From Lepidurus packardi (taxonomy: Eukaryota > Arthropoda > Branchiopoda > Notostraca > Triopsidae), in assembly GCA_023053545.1 (NCBI GenBank), contig JAKZAN010000069.1, positions 124,001 to 188,000 of the forward strand: a stretch of 64,000 bases of DNA. The letters run 5' to 3'. A program made the position numbers and the translations under genes. Below the pieces are notes generated by a model, which saw only the letters and a program-made list of their open reading frames with translations, searched no databases and had not been told where the DNA came from. Each line of letters begins with the position of its first letter. Within the stretch, counting starts at the first letter, position 1. Below are positions 17,841 through 27,440 of this stretch, piece after piece.

Positions 17841-18044
17841 AATAATTCCTGATTTTAGAATATGTTTAATTGTGTATCGGAAGTTCCGGGAGTCTATTAA
17901 GGCTTTCCCATTCTTGGAAGTCGTTTGGACTACGGTGTACTCAATCCCTACGTCGGGTACTTCGACTGTATCTGGTAATTGTGAATGAAAACAGGTTTTT
18001 AATTAAAAGAATTTACCTTCAACTTCCGTTTCTTGGCGCTATTC

Positions 18045-18273
18045 CTTCACTAAAATCAACTTAGAAATAACACGTACTCTTCTTCCTTGCATTCGTCGAC
18101 TGTATTGAACTGTAGAAGACTGTCCTGTGGTGGCTATTTACAGAGGTAAAAGTCGAAGTTCTGAAGAAGCAAGTCAGTTCGGAGGTTCTTGCGAAGTCAG
18201 ACCAGGTCAAAGGCTTAGATGAGTCATGTCAGATCAGTCAGGTCAAAGGTTCAGAAGGTCAAAAAACACAACA
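18045..18273 (-). repeat. BEL-2 3' LTR (left on plus strand)
   Basis: 229 bp, starting TGTTGTG on minus. It matches the other LTR except for a 25-bp deletion around 18147 and a one-base difference (TTGCATTCG against TTGCTATTCG). Confidence 0.85.
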
Positions 18274-18286
18274 TTCTCCCTCCTTT
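18274..18286 (-). promoter_or_regulatory. BEL-2 polypurine tract
   Basis: On minus, AAAGGAGGGAGAA lies directly before the TGTTGTG start of the 3' LTR, the standard position of the plus-strand primer. It fixes the LTR boundary. Confidence 0.8.
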
Positions 18287-18304
18287 ATTAAGCAATTGGA
18301 TGAA

Positions 18305-18922
18305 TTAACAAAGATAGGACAATTCTAAAGGGTATAAACGGTTAATGGGTCTATTAATAATTCCATCCTTAGTCTTGACTTCAACGGCACGTGTTCTTCC
18401 ATCTCGTCTGGGATAAATGTTAGTCACTCGTGCCAATTTCCAGTGTTGTCTTCTTATGTTATCTTCTTGAAGAATAACAATGTCTCCGATCTTGACCGAC
18501 TTAGAGGAGGTCTTTTGATTGGGGTTTCTCCAGAGTTCTGGCAAGTATTCTCGGAGCCATCGCTTCCAAAAGTGTTCGCTTAGTTGTTCACGATAACGCG
18601 TTTGTTTTAACAGGTCTTGAGCTTGGCTAGTGACTGGGCGATCAGGATAAACGAGTGGTGGGAGTAAAGTTAGTCGTTTACCTACTAAAAAGTGGCTTGG
18701 AGTGAGAGGTTCTAGTTCGTTCGGGTCGTCATACAGATGAGTTAAGGGACGCGAATTAAGAGTGGCCTCCACCTCGGTTAACACGGTTTGGAATTCTTCC
18801 GCTTTGGTACTGGTATTTCCGAGAACCTTTTTTAGCGCTTGTTTAGTGCTGCGCACCATTCGTTCGTAGAAGCCACCCCACCACGGTGCTCTTTCGACGA
18901 TAAATTTCCATTTAATGCGCAA
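18305..18922 (-). pseudogene. BEL-2 integrase C-terminal part and DUF5641-type domain
   Basis: Continues the integrase of the neighbouring ORF in another frame: WKFIVERAPWWGGFYERMV (the catalytic Glu region), ALKKVLG, LNSRPLTHLYDD, TPSHFLVGKR, HFWKRWLREYLPELW and IGDIVILQEDN to the C-terminus. A run of seven A near 18994 has shifted the frame relative to 18945-19643. The end of the protein is otherwise complete. Confidence 0.85.
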
Positions 18923-18944
18923 GTTGGCGAGAAAATCTTGTGAT

Positions 18945-19643
18945 TCAGTACCTCGTAGATTGACATGAAGTTGTTGTAAGTCGCGGTTTGCTTTTTTTGA
19001 AGGTCAATGCATTATCGGAGTATATAATTCGTGGAATTGCACGCCGTGCTATAAATCGTCGTAAGGCCATAAGGAATACGGGAGTGCTTAAGTCGGATAA
19101 CAACTCAAGATGAACTGCACGAGTTACAGCACATGTAAAGAGGCAAATGTAAGCTTTAGCTGATCCAGTTGCTGTTTTGAGGAACACGGGTCCTGCAAAG
19201 TCAATTCCACATGTTTCAAAAGGGGCTGTAGGATTCGTTCGATCGAATGGTAGTGGGGCTATGGGTTCCAGGAAAGGGAGTGAGTTTTGGCGGTTGCATG
19301 TGACGCATTCGCGAAGAACGGATTTGACAATCTGTTTGCCTCGTAGGATCCAATAGGTTTCACGAACAGCAGCCAGGGTATCTCGAGGTCCAGCGTGACA
19401 GTTGCGCAAATGATGATAACGGATAACTAATTTGGTAAAATGATGGTTGGCGGGAAGAATGATCGGACTATTATTGAAATCGGGCAAATGCGTTAAACGC
19501 AGTCGGCTTCCAACGCGCAATAGGCTGTCAGCTGGATCTTTGGTAGGATTGAAGGGTTTTAGAGGCGACGAATCTGCCACATTTTTACCTTCGTTCAGAC
19601 GCACGAAGTCAGATTTGAATGTTTCTTGTTGAGTTTGCTTAAC
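18945..19643 (-). pseudogene. BEL-2 integrase N-terminal and core region
   Basis: H2C2 zinc-binding region (VIRYHHLRNCHAGPRDT then CVTCNRQN), then the integrase core CGIDFAGPVF, CLFTCAVTRAVHLELL and IIYSDNALTF. It is separated from the upstream pol ORF only by an in-frame TGA at about 19641-19643 that follows LNTAELW; reading continues in the same frame on both sides. The frame is lost at the A-run after DNALTFKK. Confidence 0.85.
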
Positions 19644-22600
19644 TCACCACAACTCAGCTGTATTTAATTCTTTAGAGGTCAATCGGCCGGGTTGTCGTAG
19701 AGTTATCGGTGTCCGAGCATTGTGCACGAATCTTCGAATAGTAGCGGTCAGTCTAACGAGCTTGGATAAAGAGCTGAATTTTTCTAGGTCAATCAGGCTG
19801 GTTGATTTTACGGAATCTGTAACAGTGAGAGTAGTTTGGGTTTTCTTCAATTCCAACCAGACCTTGGAATTTGAGTTACATTTTTTGACTGCGTTGTGTT
19901 GAGGCCAGTGCTGTTCTGGTTGAGTCAACCAGACGGGACCTTTCCACCATGCAAGATTGTTGATTAGATTGGAGGTAAGCTCCCCCCGTGAGGCAAGGTC
20001 AGCAAGGTTATCCTTTCCGGGACAGTATCTCCAAGTGGCGATATTCGTTTGGGTTTGGATTTCTTGCACACGATTTGCGACGAACGTTTTCCATTGGTGT
20101 GGAAGTCCTTTGATCCAGGCAAGAACTACTTGGGAGTCTGTCCAGTACACGCAGGTCAAAGTATTTCCGTAACAGGGAGCAAGTGATTTCTTCAAGTACT
20201 GGCTAACACGAGCGGACAGGACTGCGCCTAGAAGTTCCATGCGAGGTATCGATACTCGATTGACCGGGGCCACTCTGGTCTTACTAGTCAAGAAAGCTGT
20301 GGTAATTCCAGTTTCTCCTTCAATTCGAAGATAAGCTACCGTCCCGTAACCGACTTCACTTGCATCGCTGAATAAATGTATTTGAGCGTTCAAAGAAGAG
20401 TAGGGTCCATAAAAACGGGGAATCATGAACCCATTCAGGTAAATTAGATCTTTTATCCATCTTGAAAATTTGTCGGCTAATTCGGGAGGGAGTGGGTCGT
20501 CCCAATCAAGTCCTCTTCTCCATAGGGATTGCAGGAAAGCCTTGCCAGGAAAAACGATGGGACTAATGAAACCAATGGGGTCATAAATTTTGGCAATTAA
20601 TTTAAGCGCAATCCTTTTGGAGTAAGGGAAAGTAAAGGTTTTTAAATATTCTTGAGATGTTGTCGTATCAAAATAGAAAGCATCCTGATGGACGTTCCAC
20701 GAAAGACCCAAAACCTTCCCTGGTGTTGCTGGAGATAATGGTTTGTTATCAGTTTGCTCAAAATTCGTGTCGGTGAGGGCTGCAATTTGCTGTTGCAAGG
20801 CTGGATCTGAAGTCGTTAATTTTCTTAAATTCATACCGGCTCGTTGAAAAATGGATTTGGCTTCAATGGTTAATCGTAAAGTTTCGTCTGAAGTGTTGCC
20901 TCCGATGAGGGCATCGTCAACGTATAGATTATCTTCTAACAAGGTGACAGTTTTCTGGTATTCCTCTTTCGTTTGTTCCAGATGATGTTTGATAGTTACT
21001 GCTAACAGGGCGGGGCTTGGAGTTAATCCGAATAGAACCCGATTCCATCTATAAGCCAATAACTTGCTTGTGTTGATGCTGGGGTTTTCAGGCCAAAGGA
21101 ACCGGAGAGCCTCTCTATCGGGTGGATTAATTTCGATCTGTGGAAAAGCTTCCTGGAGGTCTCCAACCAAAGGGTATTTGTAGGTTCTAAATCGAAGTAG
21201 AATTTCTAAGAGCTCGGGAATCAAATTGGGTCCGGTATGAAGGCAATCGTTGATTGACGGTCTCCCTGGAAGACTTGCGGATCCATCAAAAACGATTCTA
21301 ATTTTGGTCGTTGACTTATCAGGGCGGATGACTGGGTGGTGAGCCAGATAATGGACTATGGGATATCCTGTCAAGTTTTCGGATCGAATAATAGGAACGC
21401 GATCTATGTATCCCTTTTTTTCATAATCTCGAATTAAGCCGTCATACTGGGTTAAGAGCTGTGGGTCACGCTTTAAGCGATTCCAGGTGGATCCAAGTCG
21501 TCGTTTTGCGAGTGCGAAATTGTCAGGGACGCTTGGCCGAGATTCTTTCCATGGCAGGGCAATGGAGTAACGTTGACCGTTATAGTGAATGGATTTTCTT
21601 AAAAATTCGTGAATAGGATGGGGATGGGAGTTCAAAGATTCCTTGGTTTGAATACCAATGCTTTCTAATTCCCAGAACTTACCAAGAGTCGTATTAAGGG
21701 CGTTCTCTTCGGGAAGGTAGTCCATTTTAACGAATAGGGATGTTATTGACGATCGGGAGGCTGTCGGGTTAACAGCAATGGGTCCATGGAGCAACCATCC
21801 TACTCGGCTACTTATGGCGACTGGGCCGTCCGGAATCCTTTCCACTTGGTCTGTAACGATCATCCAGTATTGATCAGCGCCGATTAATAATTCAATAGGT
21901 TGATGGGATCCGGAGTTCAGTTCGTCTGCTAAAGGAAGGCAGTTGGCTGGTAAATTCTTGAGCCAAGTACCTGTAGATAGAATGGGAAGAGAATTACAGA
22001 TATATGGGATTTCTAATGCTTGAATGGGTATGGGATCATGATTGGAGTGTATTCCAGTGATGTCCATCGTGACTCGGGAAACCTTCTGTGTACTTGGACG
22101 GGGATTACCAAAGGTATGGATGTTTACATCTTCCATTTGAGATTGATTCAACCCCAAACGCCGGGAAAGAGATTGTGTAACATAGGTACGATGGCTTCCT
22201 CCGTCGAAAACACATAGGATCAATTCTTTTCCTTTGGGGCCGTGGGCATAAACAGTAGCCGTTTGTAAGGCCACCGTGCAGCTGAGGGTCAGATTTGCTA
22301 ATGTCGTAACGGGTTCGGAATTAGGCTCAGGAATGTTATTCGTAGCAGGCGTTTTCGGTTGCTGGGCATCGCTAGAAGGATCGTTGGCCTTTTTGGCAGA
22401 GGGGTTTCCCTTCTGGTTGCCTTCAGGTCGACTGCAAATTGTAGTGTGGTGTTTGCCTTTACAAGTTCGGCATCGTTGATTGGCGATAGGGCAAGTGCTA
22501 ATCATGTGGCCTCTCTTCAGGCAGTTGTAACAACGACCTTGTTTTTTCAAGGAGTTACGACGTTCGGATTTTGGTTGGGAACAGGCATAAGCATTGTGCT

Positions 22601-23162
22601 CGTGGGAGTTACAAAAGGGACATCCTTTACCGTCATCCAGCTGTGGAGGTGTGGGGGCTGGATTTCCAGCTGTCAAGGCTGATAGCGTCGGAACGGATGG
22701 TTTGGAGGATTCAGGCAACTGTGAGTAATCAGAGGAATTTTTTGTAGGACACAATAGTTGGCATCGTTCTCTACTCTCCACTTCAGTTCGTAAAAAGGAC
22801 ATAAGGTCTGTCAAATCCATGGAGCCCTTGCACTGGCGTGTAAAATCAAGCACCAAATCGCGAGGGATCTTGGCTAAAACTGCCGTGGGGAGTAAGGTGC
22901 CATAGGTGGCTGGAGGGATATTCAAAGATTTTAATCCATTGATGTGCCCTTGGCATGTGTCGTAAAGAGATCGAAGTTGTTTCACATCCCGAGATTGCCT
23001 TATTGGTGGTAGGTCTAAGAACCCTTTCATGTGCGCCGAGATGATGACTTCAGTTCGTCCAAACCTTTCTTTCAAGATTCGGATTGCTTCGTCGTAGTTG
23101 GCATCTGTAAGTTGTATACAGTCGACCGCTTCCAATGCTTCTTTCTGCAACAGGGATTTCAA
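19644..23162 (-). CDS. BEL-2 Gag (C-terminal part)-Pro-RT-RNase H
   Basis: 1172-codon open frame. It starts mid-gag (MKSLLQKEALEAVDCIQL); the true gag start is at 23590, upstream of the foldback. Domains, rough residues: DUF1759-like gag (1-160); knuckles CPFCNSHEHNAYAC (about 185), CYNCLKRGHMISTC (about 215) and CRTCKGKHHTTIC (about 235); protease with DGGSHRTYV (about 320), a DGGS rather than DTG/DSG active site; RT with NLYVDDALIGG (about 745); RNase H-like HLFSDASEVGYGTV (about 930) and YWTDSQVVLAWI (about 1005). It ends at a TGA within the protein, so integrase is cut off. Confidence 0.88.
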   Translation of the reverse strand: MKSLLQKEALEAVDCIQLTDANYDEAIRILKERFGRTEVIISAHMKGFLDLPPIRQSRDVKQLRSLYDTCQGHINGLKSLNIPPATYGTLLPTAVLAKIPRDLVLDFTRQCKGSMDLTDLMSFLRTEVESRERCQLLCPTKNSSDYSQLPESSKPSVPTLSALTAGNPAPTPPQLDDGKGCPFCNSHEHNAYACSQPKSERRNSLKKQGRCYNCLKRGHMISTCPIANQRCRTCKGKHHTTICSRPEGNQKGNPSAKKANDPSSDAQQPKTPATNNIPEPNSEPVTTLANLTLSCTVALQTATVYAHGPKGKELILCVFDGGSHRTYVTQSLSRRLGLNQSQMEDVNIHTFGNPRPSTQKVSRVTMDITGIHSNHDPIPIQALEIPYICNSLPILSTGTWLKNLPANCLPLADELNSGSHQPIELLIGADQYWMIVTDQVERIPDGPVAISSRVGWLLHGPIAVNPTASRSSITSLFVKMDYLPEENALNTTLGKFWELESIGIQTKESLNSHPHPIHEFLRKSIHYNGQRYSIALPWKESRPSVPDNFALAKRRLGSTWNRLKRDPQLLTQYDGLIRDYEKKGYIDRVPIIRSENLTGYPIVHYLAHHPVIRPDKSTTKIRIVFDGSASLPGRPSINDCLHTGPNLIPELLEILLRFRTYKYPLVGDLQEAFPQIEINPPDREALRFLWPENPSINTSKLLAYRWNRVLFGLTPSPALLAVTIKHHLEQTKEEYQKTVTLLEDNLYVDDALIGGNTSDETLRLTIEAKSIFQRAGMNLRKLTTSDPALQQQIAALTDTNFEQTDNKPLSPATPGKVLGLSWNVHQDAFYFDTTTSQEYLKTFTFPYSKRIALKLIAKIYDPIGFISPIVFPGKAFLQSLWRRGLDWDDPLPPELADKFSRWIKDLIYLNGFMIPRFYGPYSSLNAQIHLFSDASEVGYGTVAYLRIEGETGITTAFLTSKTRVAPVNRVSIPRMELLGAVLSARVSQYLKKSLAPCYGNTLTCVYWTDSQVVLAWIKGLPHQWKTFVANRVQEIQTQTNIATWRYCPGKDNLADLASRGELTSNLINNLAWWKGPVWLTQPEQHWPQHNAVKKCNSNSKVWLELKKTQTTLTVTDSVKSTSLIDLEKFSSLSKLVRLTATIRRFVHNARTPITLRQPGRLTSKELNTAELW

Positions 23163-23165
23163 GTA

Positions 23166-23292
23166 AGTGAATTTATCTATGTTGGATAATGCTGGTTGAT
23201 CGTGGATAGCATTCTGGAAACAATCCCAAAATGATTGTTTCCAGAATGCTATCCACGATCAACCAGCATTATCCAACATAGATAAATTCACT
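23166..23292. repeat. Perfect 60-bp inverted repeat (foldback) inside BEL-2 gag
   Basis: Arms 23166-23225 and 23233-23292 are exact reverse complements with a 7-base loop (23226-23232). The nine bases TCCCAAAAT occur at both 23224-23232 and 23292-23300. One arm is normal gag sequence (CFQNAIHDQPALSNIDKF on minus); the other is an inverted copy inserted just upstream of it. The insertion ends the gag frame two residues after DEFW. Confidence 0.97.
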
Positions 23293-23590
23293 CCCAAAAT
23301 TCGTCTTCATAAGTGGCACACTCGACTATGTCGGCGTCGAGATCCTCTTCGGAAGCAAGGATAGTCTGTATCTGGTTCGAGATATCTTGCAGAGTCTTGA
23401 GTCTGTTTCCAAGTTGAGCCACTCCATAACGCAGTTGATCGAGGTCGGGGGCACCGCTATCGAATTGTCGTTTCAGCTTAGCTATGTGGTCGTTAAAATG
23501 GCGTCGATGTGCTCCTCTTTTCCTCTTTAGGCTAGTCAGAAGTCCAGCATCCGGGGGTTGCGTATGGCTGGTACCAGGATTGTCGGCCAT
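23288..23590 (-). CDS. BEL-2 Gag N-terminal fragment
   Basis: 100 codons from MADNPGTSHTQPPD, with a basic LKRKRGAHRRHF segment and a helical stretch rich in Leu and Gln (LRYGVAQLGNRLKTLQDI), ending YEDEFWE where the foldback begins. This is the true start of the BEL-2 polyprotein; the remaining gag is in 19644-23162. Confidence 0.8.
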   Translation of the reverse strand: MADNPGTSHTQPPDAGLLTSLKRKRGAHRRHFNDHIAKLKRQFDSGAPDLDQLRYGVAQLGNRLKTLQDISNQIQTILASEEDLDADIVECATYEDEFWE

Positions 23591-23656
23591 GGTAGTTAAA
23601 TTAACTTGTAAGATATGATATTTACCGACGATCCGGTCCGGAGGACCAATAATTTA

Positions 23657-23910
23657 CTTCACTAAAATCAACTTAGAAATAACACGTACTCTTCTTCCTT
23701 GCTATTCGTCGACTGTATTGAACTGTAGAAGACTGTCCTGTGGTGGCTATTTACAGAGGTTTTTATAGTCCCTAGTCGTAGAGTAAAAGTCGAAGTTCTG
23801 AAGAAGCAAGTCAGTTCGGAGGTTCTTGCGAAGTCAGACCAGGTCAAAGGCCTAGATGAGTCATGTCAGATCAGTCAGGTCAAAGGTTCAGAAGGTCAAA
23901 AAACACAACA
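23657..23910 (-). repeat. BEL-2 5' LTR (right on plus strand)
   Basis: 254 bp; keeps the segment around 23759-23783 that the other LTR has lost. It ends ACACAACA at 23910, after which the interrupted tandem unit resumes. Confidence 0.85.
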
Positions 23911-24290
23911 GAAAATGGAGTAGTTAGAAAATAGTATATTATGTTTTCTGCAACGTTCTTAAAGCTGACATTATAAAAGCCACGACTATTAGGAAAAGCC
24001 TTTGATCAGTAAAAAAAATCTGAGGGTTAAAATGTAGTTTTGAGTTTGGCCAGTTCAGGTAATAAATAGGCTATATGTCTGTTTAAAAGTCTACACCGGA
24101 AGAAAATGTGTGTCAAGTCTCGTGTTGAAATATTGTTGCAAGGGTATGTTGGATCAGTTGTCTTCTTAATACGATATAAAAAAGTTTTTGTAGGAAAATG
24201 TGTCGTTCTCAGTTTGCTTAAAGTAGAAATGGTGCTTCTGTCTTGTTGGATCATACATAGTGCTTTGGTAGATGGCATCATTTCTAAGTC
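23911..24290 (-). repeat. Remainder of tandem unit 4, with RT-tail copy
   Basis: Resumes at GAAAATGGAGTAGTT, matching the interior of the other units. The minus frame 24281-24027 encodes the fourth LINE RT tail (LSKLRTTHFPTKTFLYR, TRDLTHIFFRC). The unit is cut off at about 24290, where satellite DNA begins directly after TTTCTAAGTC. Confidence 0.85.
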
Positions 24291-24465
24291 GAAGAATTCA
24301 TAAATTAAGTCAGTAATTCATGAATTAAGTCAGTAATTCATGAATTATGTCAGTAATCCATGAATTAAATCAGTAGTTCATGAATTAAGTCAGTAATTCA
24401 TGAATTAAGTCCGTAATTATTTAATTAAGTCCGTAATTCATTAATTAAGTCAGTAATTCATGAAT
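24291..24465 (+). repeat. Satellite type 1, short flank array
   Basis: About nine monomers of 20 bp: AAGTC(A/C)GT plus AATTCATGAATT, with variants. At about 24465 it meets type 2 in the opposite orientation (GAATATTCCTTACGG), a head-to-head junction. Confidence 0.9.
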
Positions 24466-26246
24466 ATTCCTTACGGATTGAATTAATTCCTTACGTACTT
24501 AATTCGTACGTACTTAATTCCTTACGGACTGAATTAATTTCTTACGGACTGAATTAATTCCTTACGGACTGAATTAATTCCTTACGGACTGAATAGATTT
24601 CTTATGGACTGAATCAATTCCTTACGAACTTAACTAATTCCTTACGGAATGAATTAATTCCTTACGGACTGAATTAATTCCTAACGGACTGAATTAATTC
24701 CTTACGGACTAGATTACTTTATTACGGAATGAATCAATTCCTTACGGACTTAAATAATTCCTTACGGACTGAATCAATTCCTTACTGACTGAATCAATTC
24801 CTTACGGACTTAATTAATTCCTTACGGACTGAATTAATTTATTACGGACTTGATTCATTACGGATTTAATTAGTTCCTTACGGACTGAATCAACTCCTTA
24901 CTGATTGAATAAATTCCTTACGGACTGAATCAATTCCTTACGTACTTAATTAATTCCTTACGGAATGAATTAATTCCTTACGGACTGAATTAATTCCTTA
25001 CGGACTTAATTAATTTTTTACGTACTGAATTAATTCCTAACGGACTGAATTAATTCTTTACGGACTGGTTTAATTTATTACGGACTGAATCAATTCCTTA
25101 CGGACTGAATAAATTCCTTACGGACTGAATTAATTCCTTACGGACTGAATTAATTCCCTACGGACTGAACTAATTCCTTTCGGACTGAATCAATTCCTTA
25201 CGGACTGAATCAATTCCATATTGATTGAATTAATTCCTTACGGAGTAAATCAATTCCTTACGAACTTAATTAATTCCTTACGGAATGAATTAATTCCTTA
25301 CGGACTGAATTAATTTATATACGGACTTAATTGATTCATTACGGATTTAATTAATTCCTTACGGACCTAATCAATTCCTTACTGACTGAATAAATTCCTT
25401 ACGGACTGAATTAATTCCTTACGTACTTAATTAATTCCTTACGGACTGAATCAATTCCTTACTGACTGTTTAAATTTCTTATGGACTGAATCCATTCCTT
25501 ACGAACTTAATTCATTCCTTACGGAATGAATTAATTCCTTACGGACTGAATTAATTCCTAACGAACTTAATTAATTCCTTACGGACTGAATTAATTCCTT
25601 ACGGACTGAATTATTTCCTTACGGACTGAATTAATTCCTTACGGACTGAATTAATTCCTTACGGACTGAATAAATTTATTACGGACTTAATTAATTCATT
25701 ACGGATTTAATTAGTTCCTTACGGACTGAACCAATTCCTTACGGACTTAATTAATTCCTTACGGAATGAATTAATTCCTTACGGACTGAATTATTTCCTT
25801 ACGGACTGAATCAATTCCTTACGGACTGAATTAATTCCTTACGTACTTAACTAATTCCTACGGAGTGAATCAATTCCTTACTGACTAAATAAATTTCTTA
25901 TGGACTAAATCAATTCTTTACGAACTCCTTGCGGACTGAATTAATTCCTAACGGACTGAATAAATTCCTTACTGACTGAATCAATTCCTTACGAACTTAA
26001 TTAATTCCTTACGGACTGAATTAATTTATTACGGACTTAATTGATTCATTACGGATTTAATTAGTTCCTTACGGACTGAATCAATTCCTTACGAACTTAA
26101 TTAATTCCTTACGGAATGAATTAATTCCTTACGGACTGAATTAATTCCTTACGGACTGAATTAATTGATTTCGGACTGAATTAATTCCTAACGGACTGGA
26201 TTAATTTAGTACGGAATTAATTCATTCATTACGGACTTATTAACGG

Positions 26247-26283
26247 AATATTAACTTATTAACTTATTAACTTATTAACTTAT
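26247..26283. repeat. TTAACTTATTAAC micro-expansion in the satellite
   Basis: About four copies of a 9-bp motif TAACTTATT in place of normal monomers. Seen only here in the array, so it postdates the higher-order duplications or was not copied by them. Confidence 0.8.
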
Positions 26284-26480
26284 AGTACGGAATTAATTCC
26301 TTACATACTTAATTAATGTATACGGACTGAATCAATTCCTTACGGAATGAATTAATTCCTTACGGACTGAATTATTTCCTTACGGACTGAACTAATTACT
26401 TACGGACTGAATTAATTCCTTACTGACTGAATAGATTCCTTATGGACTGAATCAATTCCTTACGGACTGAATTAATTCCT

Positions 26481-27440
26481 TACGGACTTAATTAATTCTT
26501 TACGTACTGTATCAATTCCTAGTGGACTGAATTAATTCCTTACGGAGTGGATTAATTTATTACGGACTTAATTGATTCATTACGGACTTAATTAGTTCCT
26601 TACGGAATGAATTAATTCCTTACGGACTGAATGATTTCCTTACGGACTGAATCAATTCCTTACGGACTGAATGATTTCCTTACGGACTGAATCAATTTCT
26701 TACGGACTGAATTAATTAATTACGTACTTAATTAATTCCTTACGGACTGAATCAATTCCTTACTGACTGAATAAATTCCTTACGGACTGAATCAATTCCT
26801 TACGGACTGAATTAATTCCTTACGTACTTAATTAATCCATTATGAACTGAATCAATTCCTTACGAACTTAATTAATTCCTTACTTACTGATTTAATTTAT
26901 TACGGACTTAATTGATTCATTACGGACTTAATTAGTTCCTTACGGACTGAATGATTTCCTTACGGACTTAATTAATTCTTTACGTACTGTATCAATTCCT
27001 AGTGGACTGAATTAATTCCTTACGGAGTGGATTAATTTATTACGGACTTAATTGATTCATTACGGACTTAATTAGTTCCTTACGGAATGAATTAATTCCT
27101 TACGGACTGAATGATTTCCTTACGGACTGAATCAATTCCTTACGGACTGAATGATTTCCTTACGGACTGAATCAATTTCTTACGGACTGAATTAATTAAT
27201 TACGTACTTAATTAATTCCTTACGGACTGAATCAATTCCTTACTGACTGAATAAATTCCTTACGGACTGAATCAATTCCTTACGGACTGAATTAATTCCT
27301 TACGTACTTAATTAATCTATTATGAACTGAATCAATTCCTTACGAACTTAATTAATTCCTTACTTACTGATTTAATTTATTACGGACTTAATTGATTCAT
27401 TACGGACTTAATTAGTTCCTTACGGACTGAATGATTTCCT
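26481..27440. repeat. 480-bp direct duplication within satellite type 2
   Basis: 26481-26960 and 26961-27440 are the same series of 24 monomer variants; I see very few differences (for example AATCCATT against AATCTATT near 26835 and 27315). A parallel block recurs from about 30210, within the next higher-order copy. Confidence 0.85.

Larger units (their letters stand above)
14615..18044 (-). repeat. Tandem array of about 1-kb units (FLYWCH exon plus LINE RT tail)
   Basis: Units begin with CCAGTT(G/T)TAAACGCAAAAG at 14615, 15612, 16701 and 17703, a period of 997-1002 bp. An extra 88-bp partial copy lies at 16613-16700. The fourth unit is interrupted at 18044 by BEL-2 and resumes at 23911. 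The copies differ by scattered substitutions and short indels only, so the array is recent or homogenised. Each unit, read on minus, has the C-terminal tail of a LINE reverse transcriptase, about 475 bp that follow it, and a FLYWCH-like reading frame. It could be a LINE that captured a host exon and was then duplicated, or a host tandem array containing a LINE fragment. Confidence 0.88.
18045..23910 (-). mobile_element. BEL/Pao LTR retrotransposon BEL-2, defective
   Basis: Minus-strand element with LTRs at 18045-18273 and 23657-23910, a purine-rich tract before the 3' LTR, and gag, protease, RT, RNase H and integrase reading frames broken by a foldback, one stop codon and one frameshift. There is no target duplication. 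Compared with intact units, about 24 bp of the host repeat are missing at the insertion point. Its protein is clearly different from BEL-1 and BEL-3 (DGGS protease motif, three-knuckle gag), so it belongs to another BEL/Pao lineage. Confidence 0.88.

Noticed and set aside
23170..23292. The foldback as a transcription terminator or a pre-miRNA hairpin
   Set aside because: The arms are perfectly complementary copies of gag coding sequence, with a 9-bp duplicated junction, which indicates a recent mutation. Pre-miRNAs have imperfect stems and no such origin.
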